Origin: Salpingoeca rosetta
Lineage: Eukaryota; Opisthokonta; Choanoflagellata; Craspedida; Salpingoecidae
Length of the DNA stretch: 60,349 bases
Assembly: GCF_000188695.1 (NCBI RefSeq)
Contig: NW_004754919.1
Span: 1,147,711-1,208,059 of the forward strand
Direction of reading: 5' to 3'
Below the pieces are notes generated by a model. That model searched no databases. It was not told the origin of the DNA and worked only from the letters and a program-made list of their open reading frames with translations. This document shows, piece after piece, positions 47,960 through 60,349 of this stretch. The stretch's first letter is position 1; each line of letters opens with the position of its first letter. Both the position numbers and the translations under genes were made by a program.

Positions 47960-49031
47960 GGAGCACGACATGGAGACGGTTGGTTCAGAGGACGAGGCAA
48001 CACACGTCATCACCTCCCTCCCAAAGCGCGATCCTGCCGACGGTGCGTTGTGCACATAAAGATGTGTGAAGATGTATGTGTGTGTGTGTGTGTGCGCATG
48101 TATGTGTGCGCATGTATGTGTGGGCAAAATATTCCAGCCATCACCGTCACATGACCTTGTTTGTTTCTCATCACCATTCCGCTGTCACCACATCACCACT
48201 TCACCACTTCACCATACCACAACCACACCACCACACCACCACCGCTATCACCACCATCACCAGATGGTGAGGAGTGGCTGCGGCCTGTGCTGAAGCGCAA
48301 GGACCGCGTGCTGGCGCACTACTGGTACTTCCCGGACAGCTACGACACGTGGCTTCCCGCTCGCGACGTCGCTGCTGAGATTGAGCGATACCAGCGCAGA
48401 GGTGCGTTGATACGCACGTGGTGAACGGTGTATGGTGGTGGTGCTGTTGCTGTTGCTTGGTTGTTGTTGTTGTGTGGACAGCGATGAGATGAGTGATGCG
48501 ACAACTCACGTCGCGGCTCCACTGCCCCTTGCCCCCCCCCGCAGACCGGTTCTACGTGAACGGGTACTGGTTGCTGCACACCGCCAAGTACAACGAGTTC
48601 ATGAACGAGGAAGACTACGAGGACACGGACCCAGAGGTGCGGTTGGGCTGCTGCATTGTGTTGTGCGTCGAGTACGTGTGTTGTGTTATGTGCGTGCGTG
48701 TGTGTGTGTGCATTGTGCTATCGCTCACATGCTTCCTCACCATGTGCACACACACACACACACAGGAGGAGGAAGCGCGCTCGTCACCGACGCGCAACAG
48801 ACGAACGACTCCGCCGTCGCGGCCAACACCAACCGTATCGGAAGCTGCGGCAGTCAAGACCGCGAGCACGCCATCAGCCGCGTCAAAGGCAAAGGCAAAG
48901 GCGAAGGCAAAGGCATCCTCATCGTCGCCAGCGTCATCCTCAGCAGCAACAGCGGCAGCAGCAAGCAGCAGCGTGAGGGGCCGTGGCAGCCGCAGCAGCA
49001 AAGGCAGCAAAGCTGGCACTGGCAACAACAT

Positions 49032-49063
<32 letters not shown>

Positions 49064-49185
49064 GTGGTGGTGGCAGCAGCAAGGGGCGGCGATCATCAGC
49101 CAAGGCAGCAAACAACGGGTCGGTGATGGTGGTGGTGGTGGTGGTGGTGGTGGTGGTGGTGGGGCGTACGTGTGTGTACGTATGT

Positions 49186-49253
<68 letters not shown>

Positions 49254-50175
49254 GTGTGTGTGCGTGTGTGTGTGTGTGTGTTTGTGTGTGTTCGTGTGTG
49301 TGTCTTTTTTTTGTGTGTGTGTGCGTGCGTGTGTGCGTGCGTGCGTGTGTGTGCATGGTTTTGACATGTTGAAATGAAGAATTTCGTGTGCCGCGTATGG
49401 ATTGTGTTTGACTCTCATGTTCTTGCATGTACACGCACACGCACGATCATTCACGCTGTTGCTGTGTGAGCAGGAAGCGAAAGCATGAGGAAACACCTGC
49501 GAGCAAGAGCAAGCGCAGCAAGAAGGCCGCGGCGTCCAGCAAGCGAGCGAAGACCACCGACGATGATGACGATGATGGCGAGGAGGAGGAGGAGGACGTC
49601 GATCCCCGCATCGGCCTCCCGCCAGACACAAACTTGCAAGGTTGTGCACGTGGTCATGTGTGTGTGTGTGTGTTGGAGGGATGGGTGCATTGTAGGTGTT
49701 CGTGGTTGTGTGCGTATGTGGATGTGGCTGTCACATGTATGTGGTTTGTGTGTGTTTCTCATTTCTCATTACCCACCACTCATCCCGTGGACAACGCGTG
49801 GGTCTACAGCTGTGCGTGTGGACGTTGAGAAAGCGCTGTTGGAGGCCGACACAAATGCAAAGAAGAACGAGCTTCAGGTACACACGTACATACACACACA
49901 ACGCGCGCACACGCACACGCATGCACGTGTGCGGATCGTCGTTGTGCGTTGTTGGCAATGCATGCCCTTGCTTGCTTGTTCCCTTGCTTCATCCATGTGA
50001 TGTTCCACCCAGTACCCTCACCTTGACACACGCTCATCTTCGTCACCACGACCACCTTCACCACGGTCATCACCATCATCGTCATCAGCCGATTCGAAGC
50101 GGTCATGTGCTCGACATTTCGCATTCAAAGGGAATTCCAATCCAAGCCGTTGAGGTGCGCACGGTCACGCGTGAT

Positions 50176-50257
<82 letters not shown>

Positions 50258-53200
50258 GTGTGTGTGTGTGCTGTGTATGTGTGAACTAGGGGACATTTTA
50301 TTTTGTTGATGACCATTTGTTGCCGTGAAATGGCTGCTTCCACTCACTCTTGCGTGCGCACGCGCACGTGTGCGTGCATGTTTGTGTGGTTTTACTCCAG
50401 GGCGAGGCACCTGTTCCCAAGCCAGAGCAGCCAGCCAAGGTAGCGTCATGCCATGCCATACCACGCCACGCCACACCACATCGTCGCACGAACAGCACGC
50501 TCGACAGCGCTGTTTGCATTCATGCCACACCAGCAGCACCATCACCACCATCCACCACCATGTTCCCCTGTCACCCTCACTCACTCACATCAAACAACCA
50601 ACCAATTACCGAGCAGAAGGCGAAGACGACGGAGGCGCAGCAGCAGCACATCATCATCCCGGCCGCCGCCGCCTGGTTCGACTACGAGAACATCCACGAA
50701 ATTGAGATCCGCGCCCTGCCCGAGTTCTTCAACGGGAAGAGCAAGGGCAAGGCCCCGCAAGTGTAAGTCGGCTGATGTGCGTGTGTGTGTGTGTATGTAT
50801 GTGTATGTATGTGTGTGTGCGTGTGTGTACGTGTGTGTGTGTGTACATGCGTGTAACGACGCGTCAGGGGTATTCGTGTGGACTGCGCGGTTTATCAATG
50901 TGTTGCATGGCTGCGCATGGTAACCTGACCCTTCTCGCCTCCACGTCACTGTTCCATCTCCACCGCCACAGCTATATGGCGTACCGCAACTTCATGATTG
51001 ACACGTATCGCCTCAACCCGTCCCAGTACCTCACAGCCACCGCCTGCCGCCGCAACCTCGGTGTGTACGTGTACATGCATGTGTGTGTGTGTCTGTGTGT
51101 CTGTGTCTGTGTCTGTGTCTGTGTCTGTGTCTGTGTACGTCTGCGTGTGCATCTGTGTGTGCATGCGGGGATCTGTGTGTGTGTGTGTGTGTACATGCAT
51201 GTGCACATCTGCATGCGGACTGCCGTCGCTTGCCTGCCGCGTCGTGTTATCATGTACTGACGACCGCAGCGACACCACACCTCTACCTCCCTCGCGTCTG
51301 CTCACACCACCGCAACTGCGTGCTGGGCTGATCTGCAGTTGGCGACGTGTGCGCGATTGTGCGCGTGCACGCGTTCCTGGAGCAGTGGGGCCTTATCAAC
51401 TTCCAGGTGCGGTCTTGCTCTGGTTTTGTGTTGATTGGTTTTAGTACCACCTGGACGTGAGCCTCCACCTTGACACACACGCACGCACGCACGCACACGC
51501 ACGCACGCGCACACACGCACGCACGCGCACGCATACACACGCACACACACACACTCACTCACTCACACGCACACTCTCTGTTGTGTGTGTTGCAGGTTGA
51601 CAAGGAGACGCGACCGACAGCTGTTGGGCCGCCGCCAACATCCCACTTCCACATTCTCGGGGACACCCCGCAGGGCTTGCAGCCGCTGCACATGAAGAAG
51701 CTCGCTGACGAGGTGTGGCGCGTTGTTGTTGCTGCTGTGCGCGCGTGTGTGTGTGTGACCATGTGTGTGTGTGTGTGCACCTGCCCATATCTGTTTTCTC
51801 GGCTCTAATGCACACATACATACCCACACGCACACAACCAACCACCCACACGCACACACGCACACACCTTCACCTTGGCGTTTACAGCAAGCGAGGGGTG
51901 ATGCAAAGGCGCGTGTTGTTGATCTGCCAACGCCACAGCTGGGCATCCGCAGCACGTCCACAGCGACTGCACAGAACTTTGGACTGCGCCGGGATTTGTA
52001 CAGCCGGCCAGCAAGCGAGGAGGGCGCGCCGTGGAGCGACCATGTGCGTTGTCTTCGTGCATTTTGCTGCTTGCATGCGCACTGTTGTGTTTTTGTTTGT
52101 GTTGTGTGCTTGTCTTTGTGTTTGTGTGCTTGTGCTGGTGCTTGTGTTGTATTTCCTGTGATCCTGTGTGTTCTTTGGATAAGTGGCATCTCTCCTCACC
52201 CTTCACTCCTCCTACCACCACGTCGACCACCGCCACCAGGAGGTGCTTGCGCTGCTTGAGGCCGTGGATCTTCACCGCGACGATTGGATGCGCGTGCGCG
52301 ATCACGTCAACCGCGTCTGCTACGCCGGCGAGGCCGTCCGCAGCCACGACGACTGCGTCCTCGCATTCATCAGGTGCCATACTTGTGCCACGATGGTGAT
52401 GATGATGATGATGATGACGATGATGATGATGATGATGCGTGTTGTGTGTGTGTGTGTGACTTTGTATGCGAAGTGCATGTTTGTTCGCCTGTATGCGCGG
52501 CTGCACTTCGTTCTCCCCCCCCCACACACACACACAATAGCCGCTGCTCACCCTCGCCACACCACCATTCCCCTTCACTCCCCTGCCCACCAATCAGGCT
52601 GCCGATTGAGGACACGTTCCTGCATGAGGAGACGAAGGTTGATGCTGATCCAATCCCTTTTGTCACCGCACAGAATCCACTCATGAAGACGCTTGCTTTT
52701 CTCGCCTCTGTGGTCGAGGTCAGTGCACCGCCCAGGCATTGCTTTGTTGTTGCGTGTTTGTTTGTTCGTTTGTTTACTGTGCGGTTTCATGCGTGCACGT
52801 GCATGTGCATGTGCGTTTGTGCACGCGCTTAATGTGTGTGGGTGCGTCATGCAACGGAACTTGCTTGGCTCGCACCGATGACGCTTCTCCCCTCCCCCGT
52901 CCGTTTCCCTTCACGATCACGTTTCCCACCCGTTTTCCCCCTCTCTGCCATGCAGCCGAGTGTTGCTGCTGACGCGGCGCGGGCAGCCATGCTCAAGATT
53001 GGCGAGCGACACACAGCGGCAGCAGCGGCAGCAGCAGCAGCAGGGGGAAGAGATGGAGCGAAGGAGGGCGAGGAGGAGGAGAAGAAGGAAGGTAAAGCAA
53101 AGATGGATAAGGGCAGTGATGGGGCGAAGGAAACAGAGACAGCAGTAGCGGCAAAGCAACAAGGGGGATCGAAGGAAGAAGAACGCAAGGCAACAAAGAC

Positions 53201-54484
53201 GCCGGTAACGCAATTGGTGCAACTGCTTCGGTCGCGTATGACCCTGGGCACGGGCGATAAGCAAGCACCAGCACCAGCAGCACCAGCAGCAGCAGAAGAG
53301 CAGCGCAGATCCAAGGCAGTTACGGCAGAGGAGGGAGAGGGCACTGGTGCTGGTGGTGCGATGGACACGAGCGAGGACGCAAGCGCGCCGGCACAGTCGT
53401 CCCAGCAACAGGCAGTGAAGAAGGAAGGCGACAAGGCCCAGCCAGCACAAGCAGAAGCAGCACAGCAGGGCACGACAGCCACTGCATCAGCAACAGCAGC
53501 ACCGCCGTCATCATCATCATCATCCTCGTCGTCGTCGTCACAGGCAAAGCCGCCCGGGTGGGCGTGGACGGCGGAAGAGTCGAAGGAGCTGCAGGCGCTG
53601 GTGACGAGCGAAGACGTGCAGGAGGCGTCACGCGCAGCGCTCAAGGCAGCGTCCAACAAGGCCATGGTGGGTGCGCTGCCGTGTGTTAGAACGAGAGGGG
53701 GGATGGCGGAGCAGTGGTGGTAGAGGCGGTGGAGGGGAAGAGATGCTTGAAAAAGGAGGCATGCGCACTTGGTCATCGCAGTAACAGTGGTGGCAACGGG
53801 AGTGGCGGTGGTGGTGACAATGACGCCAGATGTGTTGCTGTGCATTTGTTGTGTTGTGTTGTGTTTTGCTGTGTTGTGTTGTGCTGTGCTGTGCTGTGCT
53901 GCGTTGTGTGTGAGAGTGATTGGCTGCGTGTGCGTGGAGACGCCATTCCTTCTCACGAAAACACAACACCACCACACCCTACGCGTCCTTGTCTTGGCAT
54001 GCGTGCGTGCTGTATGCATACTTGCGCTTCTCCCCCTGTGCCTGCCCCTTCTCCTCCCCTCTGTGAAGGCGTTGGCGCGGGCGGCTGAGCGGCACATCCG
54101 GGCGCTGACGGCGGGCCTGATTGACGTGCAGCTGCAGAAGATGGAGATGAAGTTGCGCCACCTGCAGGACATTGAGGCATGGATGACCTCTCTCCAGGCA
54201 GACGTGCGTCGGCTGCTCCTTTTGCGTATACGTGTGTATGTGTATGTGTGTGTTTGTGTATATGTGTGTGTATGTGTGTGTGTGCGTTTACGTGTGCCTT
54301 GATGTGTGTGTGTGTGCGCGCGCGTGTGCTCTCTGTGATTGGCACGGGCACTCACCCCCACGTTGAACTGCTTCTGCTGCTGGTCTTGCACACGACGTGT
54401 TGCGCGTGCAGACGGTGCGCAAGCGCCAGGAGGCCATGGCCGAGCGGGCGCGCGTGTTTGCAGAGCGCCTTCGCATTCAAGAGG

Positions 54485-54538
<54 letters not shown>

Positions 54539-54627
54539 GTGTGTGTGTGTGTGTGTGTGCGCGCGCGCTTGGCAATGCACCTTTGCCATCCCAAATCGCA
54601 TCATCCACTGTGGTGTATCCGTGATGG

Positions 54628-54660
<33 letters not shown>

Positions 54661-54767
54661 CTTGCCTCACCGTGTCACTCGCTGCCATCTCACTTGTACT
54701 GCTTTGCACCTGTGCTGCGTGCCAATCCACTCCCTAGGCCGCCCGTCGTGGGCAGGATATCGCATAG
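46380..54767 (+). CDS. SMARCC: SWI/SNF core subunit SMARCC (SWI3/BAF155-BAF170 type)
   Basis: Nuclear scaffold subunit of BAF/SWI-SNF chromatin remodellers. Exons begin at 46380 (MTSRKQHGG). The N-terminal BRCT/chromo-like region includes [20 protein letters not shown] (47243-47330), [15 protein letters not shown] (47549-47715) and [15 protein letters not shown] (48263-48400). A low-complexity Lys/Ala/Ser segment follows (48766-49112), then the SWIRM domain ([19 protein letters not shown] and [15 protein letters not shown] at 50619-50763, [16 protein letters not shown] at 50972, [12 protein letters not shown] at 51405). The SANT domain is at 52241-52372 with LPIEDTFL following, then an acidic/Ala-rich insert and a coiled coil ([15 protein letters not shown], 54068-54199). 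The stop is at 54767. It lacks the long Pro/Gln tail of vertebrate SMARCC. A few linker exons (49811-50450) are tentative. Confidence 0.93.
48691..48764 (+). repeat. SMARCC intron with GT then CA runs
   Basis: The intron 48637-48765 starts with GTG-rich sequence (GT run about 48691-48711) and ends with a CA run (48747-48764) abutting the AG. Confidence 0.8.
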
Positions 54768-55326
<559 letters not shown>

Positions 55327-57909
55327 ATGGCCAGCTTTGCGCACAACAACCCGCACCCGATTGTGGCAGAGACAGGGATTGGCCGTCACCACGATGATGG
55401 AGCAGGGTCATGGGCGAACAAGCCATCTGGTGCAAAGGGTGCACGTCCTCAATACCAGCCGTACGCCCAGGTCTACTCGGCTGGCACGCATACCCCGTCA
55501 TCGCCGTATACTGATGTGAAGCTCTTCACCCTGGAAGGCGATGGTGGGCGTGGGGGCTCAAGTACGGTCGACGAAAAGCAAGGACGGGGTTGCGGGCTCA
55601 AGGCTCTCCTGGTTGTCTTGCTCGTGGTCATTGTCGCCGCGGCTGTGAGTGTGCCAGTAGCCGTGACGAGCACAGCGGCTGGTGCCAGCAAGAGCCGCGG
55701 CCAGAGCGCTTCAAACGTCACCACAACAGCAGCTGTTGTGACAAGCGCAGGCACGACAGTTCATCCAGCAACGACTGTGACAACGGCCAATATCACCACC
55801 AGCACCGCCTCTACGACCCCACCGACAACATCAAGTACTACAACGACTACTACAACGACTACTACAACCACTACAACCACTACAACAACAACAACGACTA
55901 CCACAACCACAACAACCACTACCACAACAACCACTACCACAACAACCACTACCACAACAACAACCACTACCACAACAACAACCACTACCACTACCACGAC
56001 GACAACCACTACAACAACCACTACGACCACTACAACAACCACTACGACCACGACTTCAACAACAACAACAAGCACAACAACAACCACAACCACTACCACG
56101 ACGACAACCACAACAACAACAACATCCACAACCACAACGACCACGCTCTCCCCTGACATCTTGGACTGTGATAACCCGAACTCGCGCCTCTATTTTGCGA
56201 CTCAAGCCATGACCACTGCAGCTGCTGTTGTGAACTGCTGCTGTGACGAGTTCTACGCGTTGGAGAGCGTGAATGGATCGGTGACGCTGCGCAACACGGA
56301 GACATCCTTGCAGTTTGGGTCCGTGGTGCATGTTGGCGGGGACATTTCAGGTGTTAGTGGCGGCGCACTTGAGTCTGTTGACTTTGGGCAGGTGACAACT
56401 GTTGGTGGTGATGTTGCTATTCACTACACCAACCCTGTTAGCGCCATTGCGTTCGGCTCGCTGCGCGATGTCGGCGGCACCGTTAGCTTGGCAGGCACAA
56501 GCTTCAGTGTTGCCCAAGGAGGGGTGACTGGGAATGTGCTGATTTCGGCGCAGACACTGGAGAGCATCGACTTTGGCGGCATCACCGGTGTCAGCGGTTA
56601 CGTCAGGTTCACCTCCAACGCTGCCCTGACCAGCATCAACTTTGGCAAGATCACCAGTGTGGGTGCCTACGTGGAGTTTTTGCGCAACGATGCCCTCACC
56701 AGCGTTGACTTTGGCAGCATCGCCGGCATTGGCGTCACTGGTGGCAGTTTTGGCGGGTACATTAAGTTCTTTTCCAACGATGCCCTCACCAGCATCGACT
56801 TTGGCAGCATCACCAACGTGGTCACGTACATTGAACTCAATTCGAATGCTGCGCTCACCAGCATCAACTTTGGCAGCATTACGAGCGTGGGCACCTACAT
56901 CAGATGCGTCGTCAATAGCGCCCTTGTTGCCGTTGACTTTGGCAGCATTGCCAGCGTGGGTGCAGACATTGACATCAGCACCAACGCTGCCCTCACCAGC
57001 ATCAGCTTTGGAAGCATCACCAGCATCGGCGGTTACACCAAGTTCACCTCCAACGCTGCTCTCACCAGCATCAACTTTGCCAACGTTGCCAGCGTGAATG
57101 GGTACATGAGCTTCACTTCCAACGCTGCCCTGGCCAATGTCGACTTCAGCGGCATCACCAGCGTGGGTGGTTTCGTGTCGTTCCTCTACAGCGACGCCCT
57201 GGCCAATGTGAACTTCAACAGCGTCACCAGCGTGGGTGAGCACGTGTACTTCTTCACCAACAACGCCCTCACCAGCATCAACTTTGGCAGCATCACCAGC
57301 GTGGGCACCTACGTCTGGCTCTATTCCAACGCCGCGCTCACCAGCGTTGACTTTGGTGGCATGGGAAGCGTGGGGACGTACGTTGAGTTCAAGAGCAACC
57401 CCGCCCTAACCAGCATTGATTTCCGCAGCCTGGGCAGCATCACCCAAGATCTGAGACTCTTGTTCAACCACGCCCTCACGAGCTTCAGCATTAGCAGCGT
57501 ACTCAGACTGGGCAGACTGGTGCGCTTTGAGTCGAACAATGCCCTCACCCACATTGACTTCGGCAGCACCATCAGCGTGGGCAACTCCATGCTTTTTAAG
57601 AACAACCAGGCACTGACCTCTGTGGACTTTGGCAGCATTACCCGTGCGGAGAGCGGCATCAAGTTTGAGAACAACGACGCGCTGACGATCGTGGACTTTG
57701 GCAGCATCACCTTTGTTGGCTTCACCATCGACTTTAAGGACAACGGCGCCATCACCAGCATTGACTTTGGCAGCATCAACAGCGTGGGTGGAATGCTCTC
57801 CTTTACAAACAACGACCTCCTGACCACTGCCAACTGCCATGGCCTCAACGCAATGTGTGTGAACAACAACGATGGCATCACGCTCATCGCCTGCCCAATG
57901 GTGTGCTGA
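55327..57909 (+). CDS. Type II membrane protein with Thr stalk and beta-solenoid repeats
   Basis: Single exon. N-terminal cytoplasmic segment of about 95 residues, one signal-anchor helix (LKALLVVLLVVIVAAAVSV), a long Thr-rich stalk (55730-56150), a small Cys segment (VVNCCCDEFYALE) and then about twenty repeats of roughly 24 residues with the pattern (A/D)ALTSI(N/D)FGSITSVG-x-Y-x2-F-x-(S/N)N. The alternating hydrophobic pattern suggests a right-handed beta-solenoid or leucine-rich fold, similar to receptor L-domain or BspA-type repeats. I chose ATG 55327 (MASFAHNNPH) because the upstream in-frame codons look noncoding; 55210 or 55180 remain possible. Probably a surface recognition or adhesion protein (inference). 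Confidence 0.78.
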   Translation: MASFAHNNPHPIVAETGIGRHHDDGAGSWANKPSGAKGARPQYQPYAQVYSAGTHTPSSPYTDVKLFTLEGDGGRGGSSTVDEKQGRGCGLKALLVVLLVVIVAAAVSVPVAVTSTAAGASKSRGQSASNVTTTAAVVTSAGTTVHPATTVTTANITTSTASTTPPTTSSTTTTTTTTTTTTTTTTTTTTTTTTTTTTTTTTTTTTTTTTTTTTTTTTTTTTTTTTTTTTTTTTTTTTTTTTTSTTTTSTTTTTTTTTTTTTTTTTSTTTTTTLSPDILDCDNPNSRLYFATQAMTTAAAVVNCCCDEFYALESVNGSVTLRNTETSLQFGSVVHVGGDISGVSGGALESVDFGQVTTVGGDVAIHYTNPVSAIAFGSLRDVGGTVSLAGTSFSVAQGGVTGNVLISAQTLESIDFGGITGVSGYVRFTSNAALTSINFGKITSVGAYVEFLRNDALTSVDFGSIAGIGVTGGSFGGYIKFFSNDALTSIDFGSITNVVTYIELNSNAALTSINFGSITSVGTYIRCVVNSALVAVDFGSIASVGADIDISTNAALTSISFGSITSIGGYTKFTSNAALTSINFANVASVNGYMSFTSNAALANVDFSGITSVGGFVSFLYSDALANVNFNSVTSVGEHVYFFTNNALTSINFGSITSVGTYVWLYSNAALTSVDFGGMGSVGTYVEFKSNPALTSIDFRSLGSITQDLRLLFNHALTSFSISSVLRLGRLVRFESNNALTHIDFGSTISVGNSMLFKNNQALTSVDFGSITRAESGIKFENNDALTIVDFGSITFVGFTIDFKDNGAITSIDFGSINSVGGMLSFTNNDLLTTANCHGLNAMCVNNNDGITLIACPMVC
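55835..56148 (+). repeat. Poly-Thr coding tract with mixed ACN codons
   Basis: About 100 Thr codons (ACA, ACC, ACT, ACG mixed, with a few Ser) in the stalk. Unlike the pure ACA tract of the PAN gene, codons are shuffled, suggesting older or selected composition. Confidence 0.8.
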
Positions 57910-57922
57910 TACTGATACCCTT

Positions 57923-57974
<52 letters not shown>

Positions 57975-58234
57975 CGGTTGTTGTTGTCGGTTGTTGTTGT
58001 TGTTGTTGTTGTTGTTTGTTGTTGTTGGTGGTGATGTTGTTGTTGTTTGTTGTCGGTGGTGGTGCTGGTACTGTCTTTTCGTCCCTCGATTGCCAGTGCT
58101 GTGTGTTTCTTTTGCGTCTTTCCTTCTTGGTTTGGAGTGTCGAATGAACAGAACTTCGTGCGTTCATTGTTGAGAGAGGCTGAAAGACTCTCGAGAGTCG
58201 AGACAGAGGAGCCTGCCACTTGCACGTCTACTCG

Positions 58235-58317
<83 letters not shown>

Positions 58318-58461
58318 GCGGCTCGTCCTATATTCAGTCAGGGCCTATAAACAGTACGATTATGCCACAGGCGTGCATTTATTCCGCACCACCACCACAC
58401 AAACCGCATCTCACACCACTGCCCGCACCACCAGCACCCCACACACCAACCGACTGTCGCC
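57910..58461. repeat. Spacer with TTG and CA repeats
   Basis: TTG repeats (about 57923-58060, interrupted by CGG-type changes) and a CA run (about 58240-58314) lie between the solenoid gene and eIF2B-beta. No gene seen; should contain the eIF2B-beta promoter. Confidence 0.75.
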
Positions 58462-58814
58462 ATGTCTGAGAAGAAGAGCAAGCACAGCTCGATTGGGCTT
58501 GCGGAGAGCGCGTTGGACGCCCTGCTCCAGGCCGTCTCCAAGAACAGGACCGACGACGCAGCGTAAGTGCCCGAGCTGTGAGATGGAGAGAATCGCGTGC
58601 ACCCGCATATGTGTGCCTGTTTGTGAAACGAGACGAACAATGCACCCCTGTCTGGCCTGGTTCCCGTTCTTCATATGGTGGCTGTTCACACTTGTCTGCC
58701 CATATGTGTGCGTGTGCGAACTACTCATGGCCCAGGAACTTTGTTTCCATGCTGGAGGATATGAAGAAGAAGTGGAAGGATGCTGGCCCATCAAGTGGGT
58801 GTCGTCATGTGTTG

Positions 58815-58889
<75 letters not shown>

Positions 58890-60106
58890 TGGTAGTGTGT
58901 CTCTCGATTACGACCCCTCTCTGTCTCTCTCCCTCCCTCCCTCCCTCGCTGCCTGTGCTCGAGTTTTCACGCGTGCGTGCTTGTCATAGGTTTTTGCCAC
59001 TGCTGCTGCTGCTGGCAGTGGACATCCATTGCCCATTTGTGACTAACAATCAAAATGTCGCGTGCTTTCAGAAACCGGTTGCGTCAACATGGTTGACCGT
59101 GCCATCAAGTTCATCCACGAAGCATACGAGGAGTACGTGCGCTCTTACGATGGCTGCCGGCGTGACGTGTGGCGTGTGGCGTGTGGCGTGTGGTGGTGTG
59201 GCGTGTGGCGTATGGCGTGTGGCGTGTTATGCTCTCCGTCAGAACAAGGGGTTGCAATGGCCCCGAGTTCCCAAACCCCTCATCAAGCACACTGACTCGC
59301 TCGCATAATCCACGCACTCACGCTCTGTCAATGCGCACGCTCTCTCTTCGCTGTGGGAAACAGGTGCGAGGGAGACCCAGACATCAAGCCCATCGCAGGA
59401 AGTGAACTGTCCGCCCGCTCCTCAGACGTGCGGTGCCTCACATGTGCATTCCACACACGTACACAAGTTGTTCCAACCGTGTCGCTGGTACAGCGTCATT
59501 CTATCCTTTCAGCTGACAACCACCATTGTGCCTGTCACACACACACACACACGCACGCACGCACGTGCAGGGCCACCTGCCTGACATTTACAACGTGCGG
59601 TCGTTCCGCAACCGCTACAAGGAGCTGCGGCGTGAAGTGCTGAGCAAGTTGGCAGACCTCAAGGAGGAGCTTGGCACCGTCATTCCCATGATCTGCCAGC
59701 AGTCCATTGAACACATCCACGTCAACGAGATTGTCATGACAAGCGGTGCGTGTGTGTATGTGGGTTTGTGTTTGTGCGTGTGCTCGTGTTTTGTGGTTGA
59801 GCGTGTGTGCGTGAGCGTACGTGGGTGTGCGCGAGCGTGCGTGAATGTGCACGAGTATTTGTGTGTGCTCGTCCGTTATTTTAATCCTGGATCACCATTA
59901 GCCACTTCATGTCACACTGCCACCATCACACGTCATGGCTGCGTGCAATCCTCACGCGCTCCCCACATGCATCCCCCTTCCATCATCACGTGTGCGTGTG
60001 TCCCCGTCCAGGTTACTCCACCACCATCCTGGAGTTTTGCAAGAAAGTGCGCGCGAGCGGCCGCCAATTCCACATTATCGTCGCAGAGAGCGAACCCGTC
60101 ACAGCG
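58462..60106 (+). CDS. EIF2B2: Translation initiation factor eIF2B subunit beta, 3'-incomplete
   Basis: Regulatory subunit of the eIF2B guanine-nucleotide exchange factor. Six exons visible: 58462-58562 (MSEKKSKHSSIGLAESALDA), one near 58735 (ANFVSMLEDMKKKW), one near 59071 (NMVDRAIKFIHEAYEE), one near 59363, one near 59570-59744 (ICQQSIEHIHVNEIVMT) and 60012-60106 (GYSTTILEFCKKVR, FHIIVAESEP). All phases close. The EHIH-x-NE-x-(I/V)MT and HVIVAE-type signatures are diagnostic of the beta subunit. The remaining C-terminal Rossmann-like domain lies beyond the window. Confidence 0.92.
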
Positions 60107-60281
60107 GTGCGTGCGTGTTTGTATGTTTCCTTGCAAATGGGTTTGGTGGATGACTGCTTTCGTACTTTGGTGATCTCTCTTCTTGATCTCGGTGTGCAAC
60201 TCGGTTCACGTTCCTCCACTCCAAGCCTCCCCTCCCCCCCTCCTCTCTCCTCCTCCCCTCCCCTCCCCACACACCACCACA

Positions 60282-60282
<1 letters not shown>

Positions 60283-60349
<67 letters not shown>
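60283..60349 (+). repeat. CA run at the window end
   Basis: CA repeat in the intron after the last visible eIF2B-beta exon. It continues to the last base. Confidence 0.9.

Overview
The window is nuclear DNA of a unicellular eukaryote. Genes are split by many short GT-AG introns loaded with (GT)n/(CA)n microsatellites, and the gene content is holozoan: a TRPM channel, augmin HAUS6, a SMARCC/SWI3 chromatin subunit and eIF2B-beta. Long Thr-rich, Cys-rich surface proteins and a Ty1/copia element also fit a choanoflagellate. Salpingoeca rosetta is my best guess, but this is inference from style and content, not a database match. Two runs of N (565 and 100 bases) mark assembly gaps.

Layout. 232-9263 (+): TRPM-family cation channel, 5' end outside the window. 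9947-10930 (-): small Cys-rich type I membrane protein. 12462-22203 (-): giant membrane-anchored tyrosinase with a mucin-like Thr stalk, Cys-rich modules, IPT-like repeats, Kunitz, VWC-like and Kazal modules, and Tyr/Gly/Asp linkers. 23277-28363 (+): Ty1/copia retrotransposon with apparently identical 362-bp LTRs and a 5-bp target duplication. 29255-37075 (-): HAUS6. 37173-39402 (+): zinc-finger/SH3-like/coiled-coil protein, divergent from HAUS6 across 97 bp. 39761-41179 (-): secreted PAN/Apple-like protein with a poly-Thr linker. 41645-45922 (-): Notum/pectinacetylesterase-type hydrolase with a likely GPI signal; all 13 exons can be phased. 46380-54767 (+): SMARCC. 55327-57909 (+): single-exon type II membrane protein with a beta-solenoid of about 24-residue repeats. 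58462 onwards (+): eIF2B-beta, cut by the window end.

Two themes stand out. First, five genes encode secreted or surface proteins: the small Cys-rich protein, the tyrosinase, the PAN protein, the Notum-like enzyme and the solenoid. The tyrosinase and its small neighbour share an unrecognised Cys/Trp module split by a phase-0 intron at the same residue. Tyr-rich linkers flank the copper domain, which suggests a self-modifying, DOPA-type matrix or adhesion protein. Second, the introns show sense-strand asymmetry: GT tracts tend to lie on the donor side and CA tracts on the acceptor side, in genes on both strands, with some exceptions.

Exon limits quoted were worked out by hand from GT/AG signals and reading phase. 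Where phases did not close I say so.
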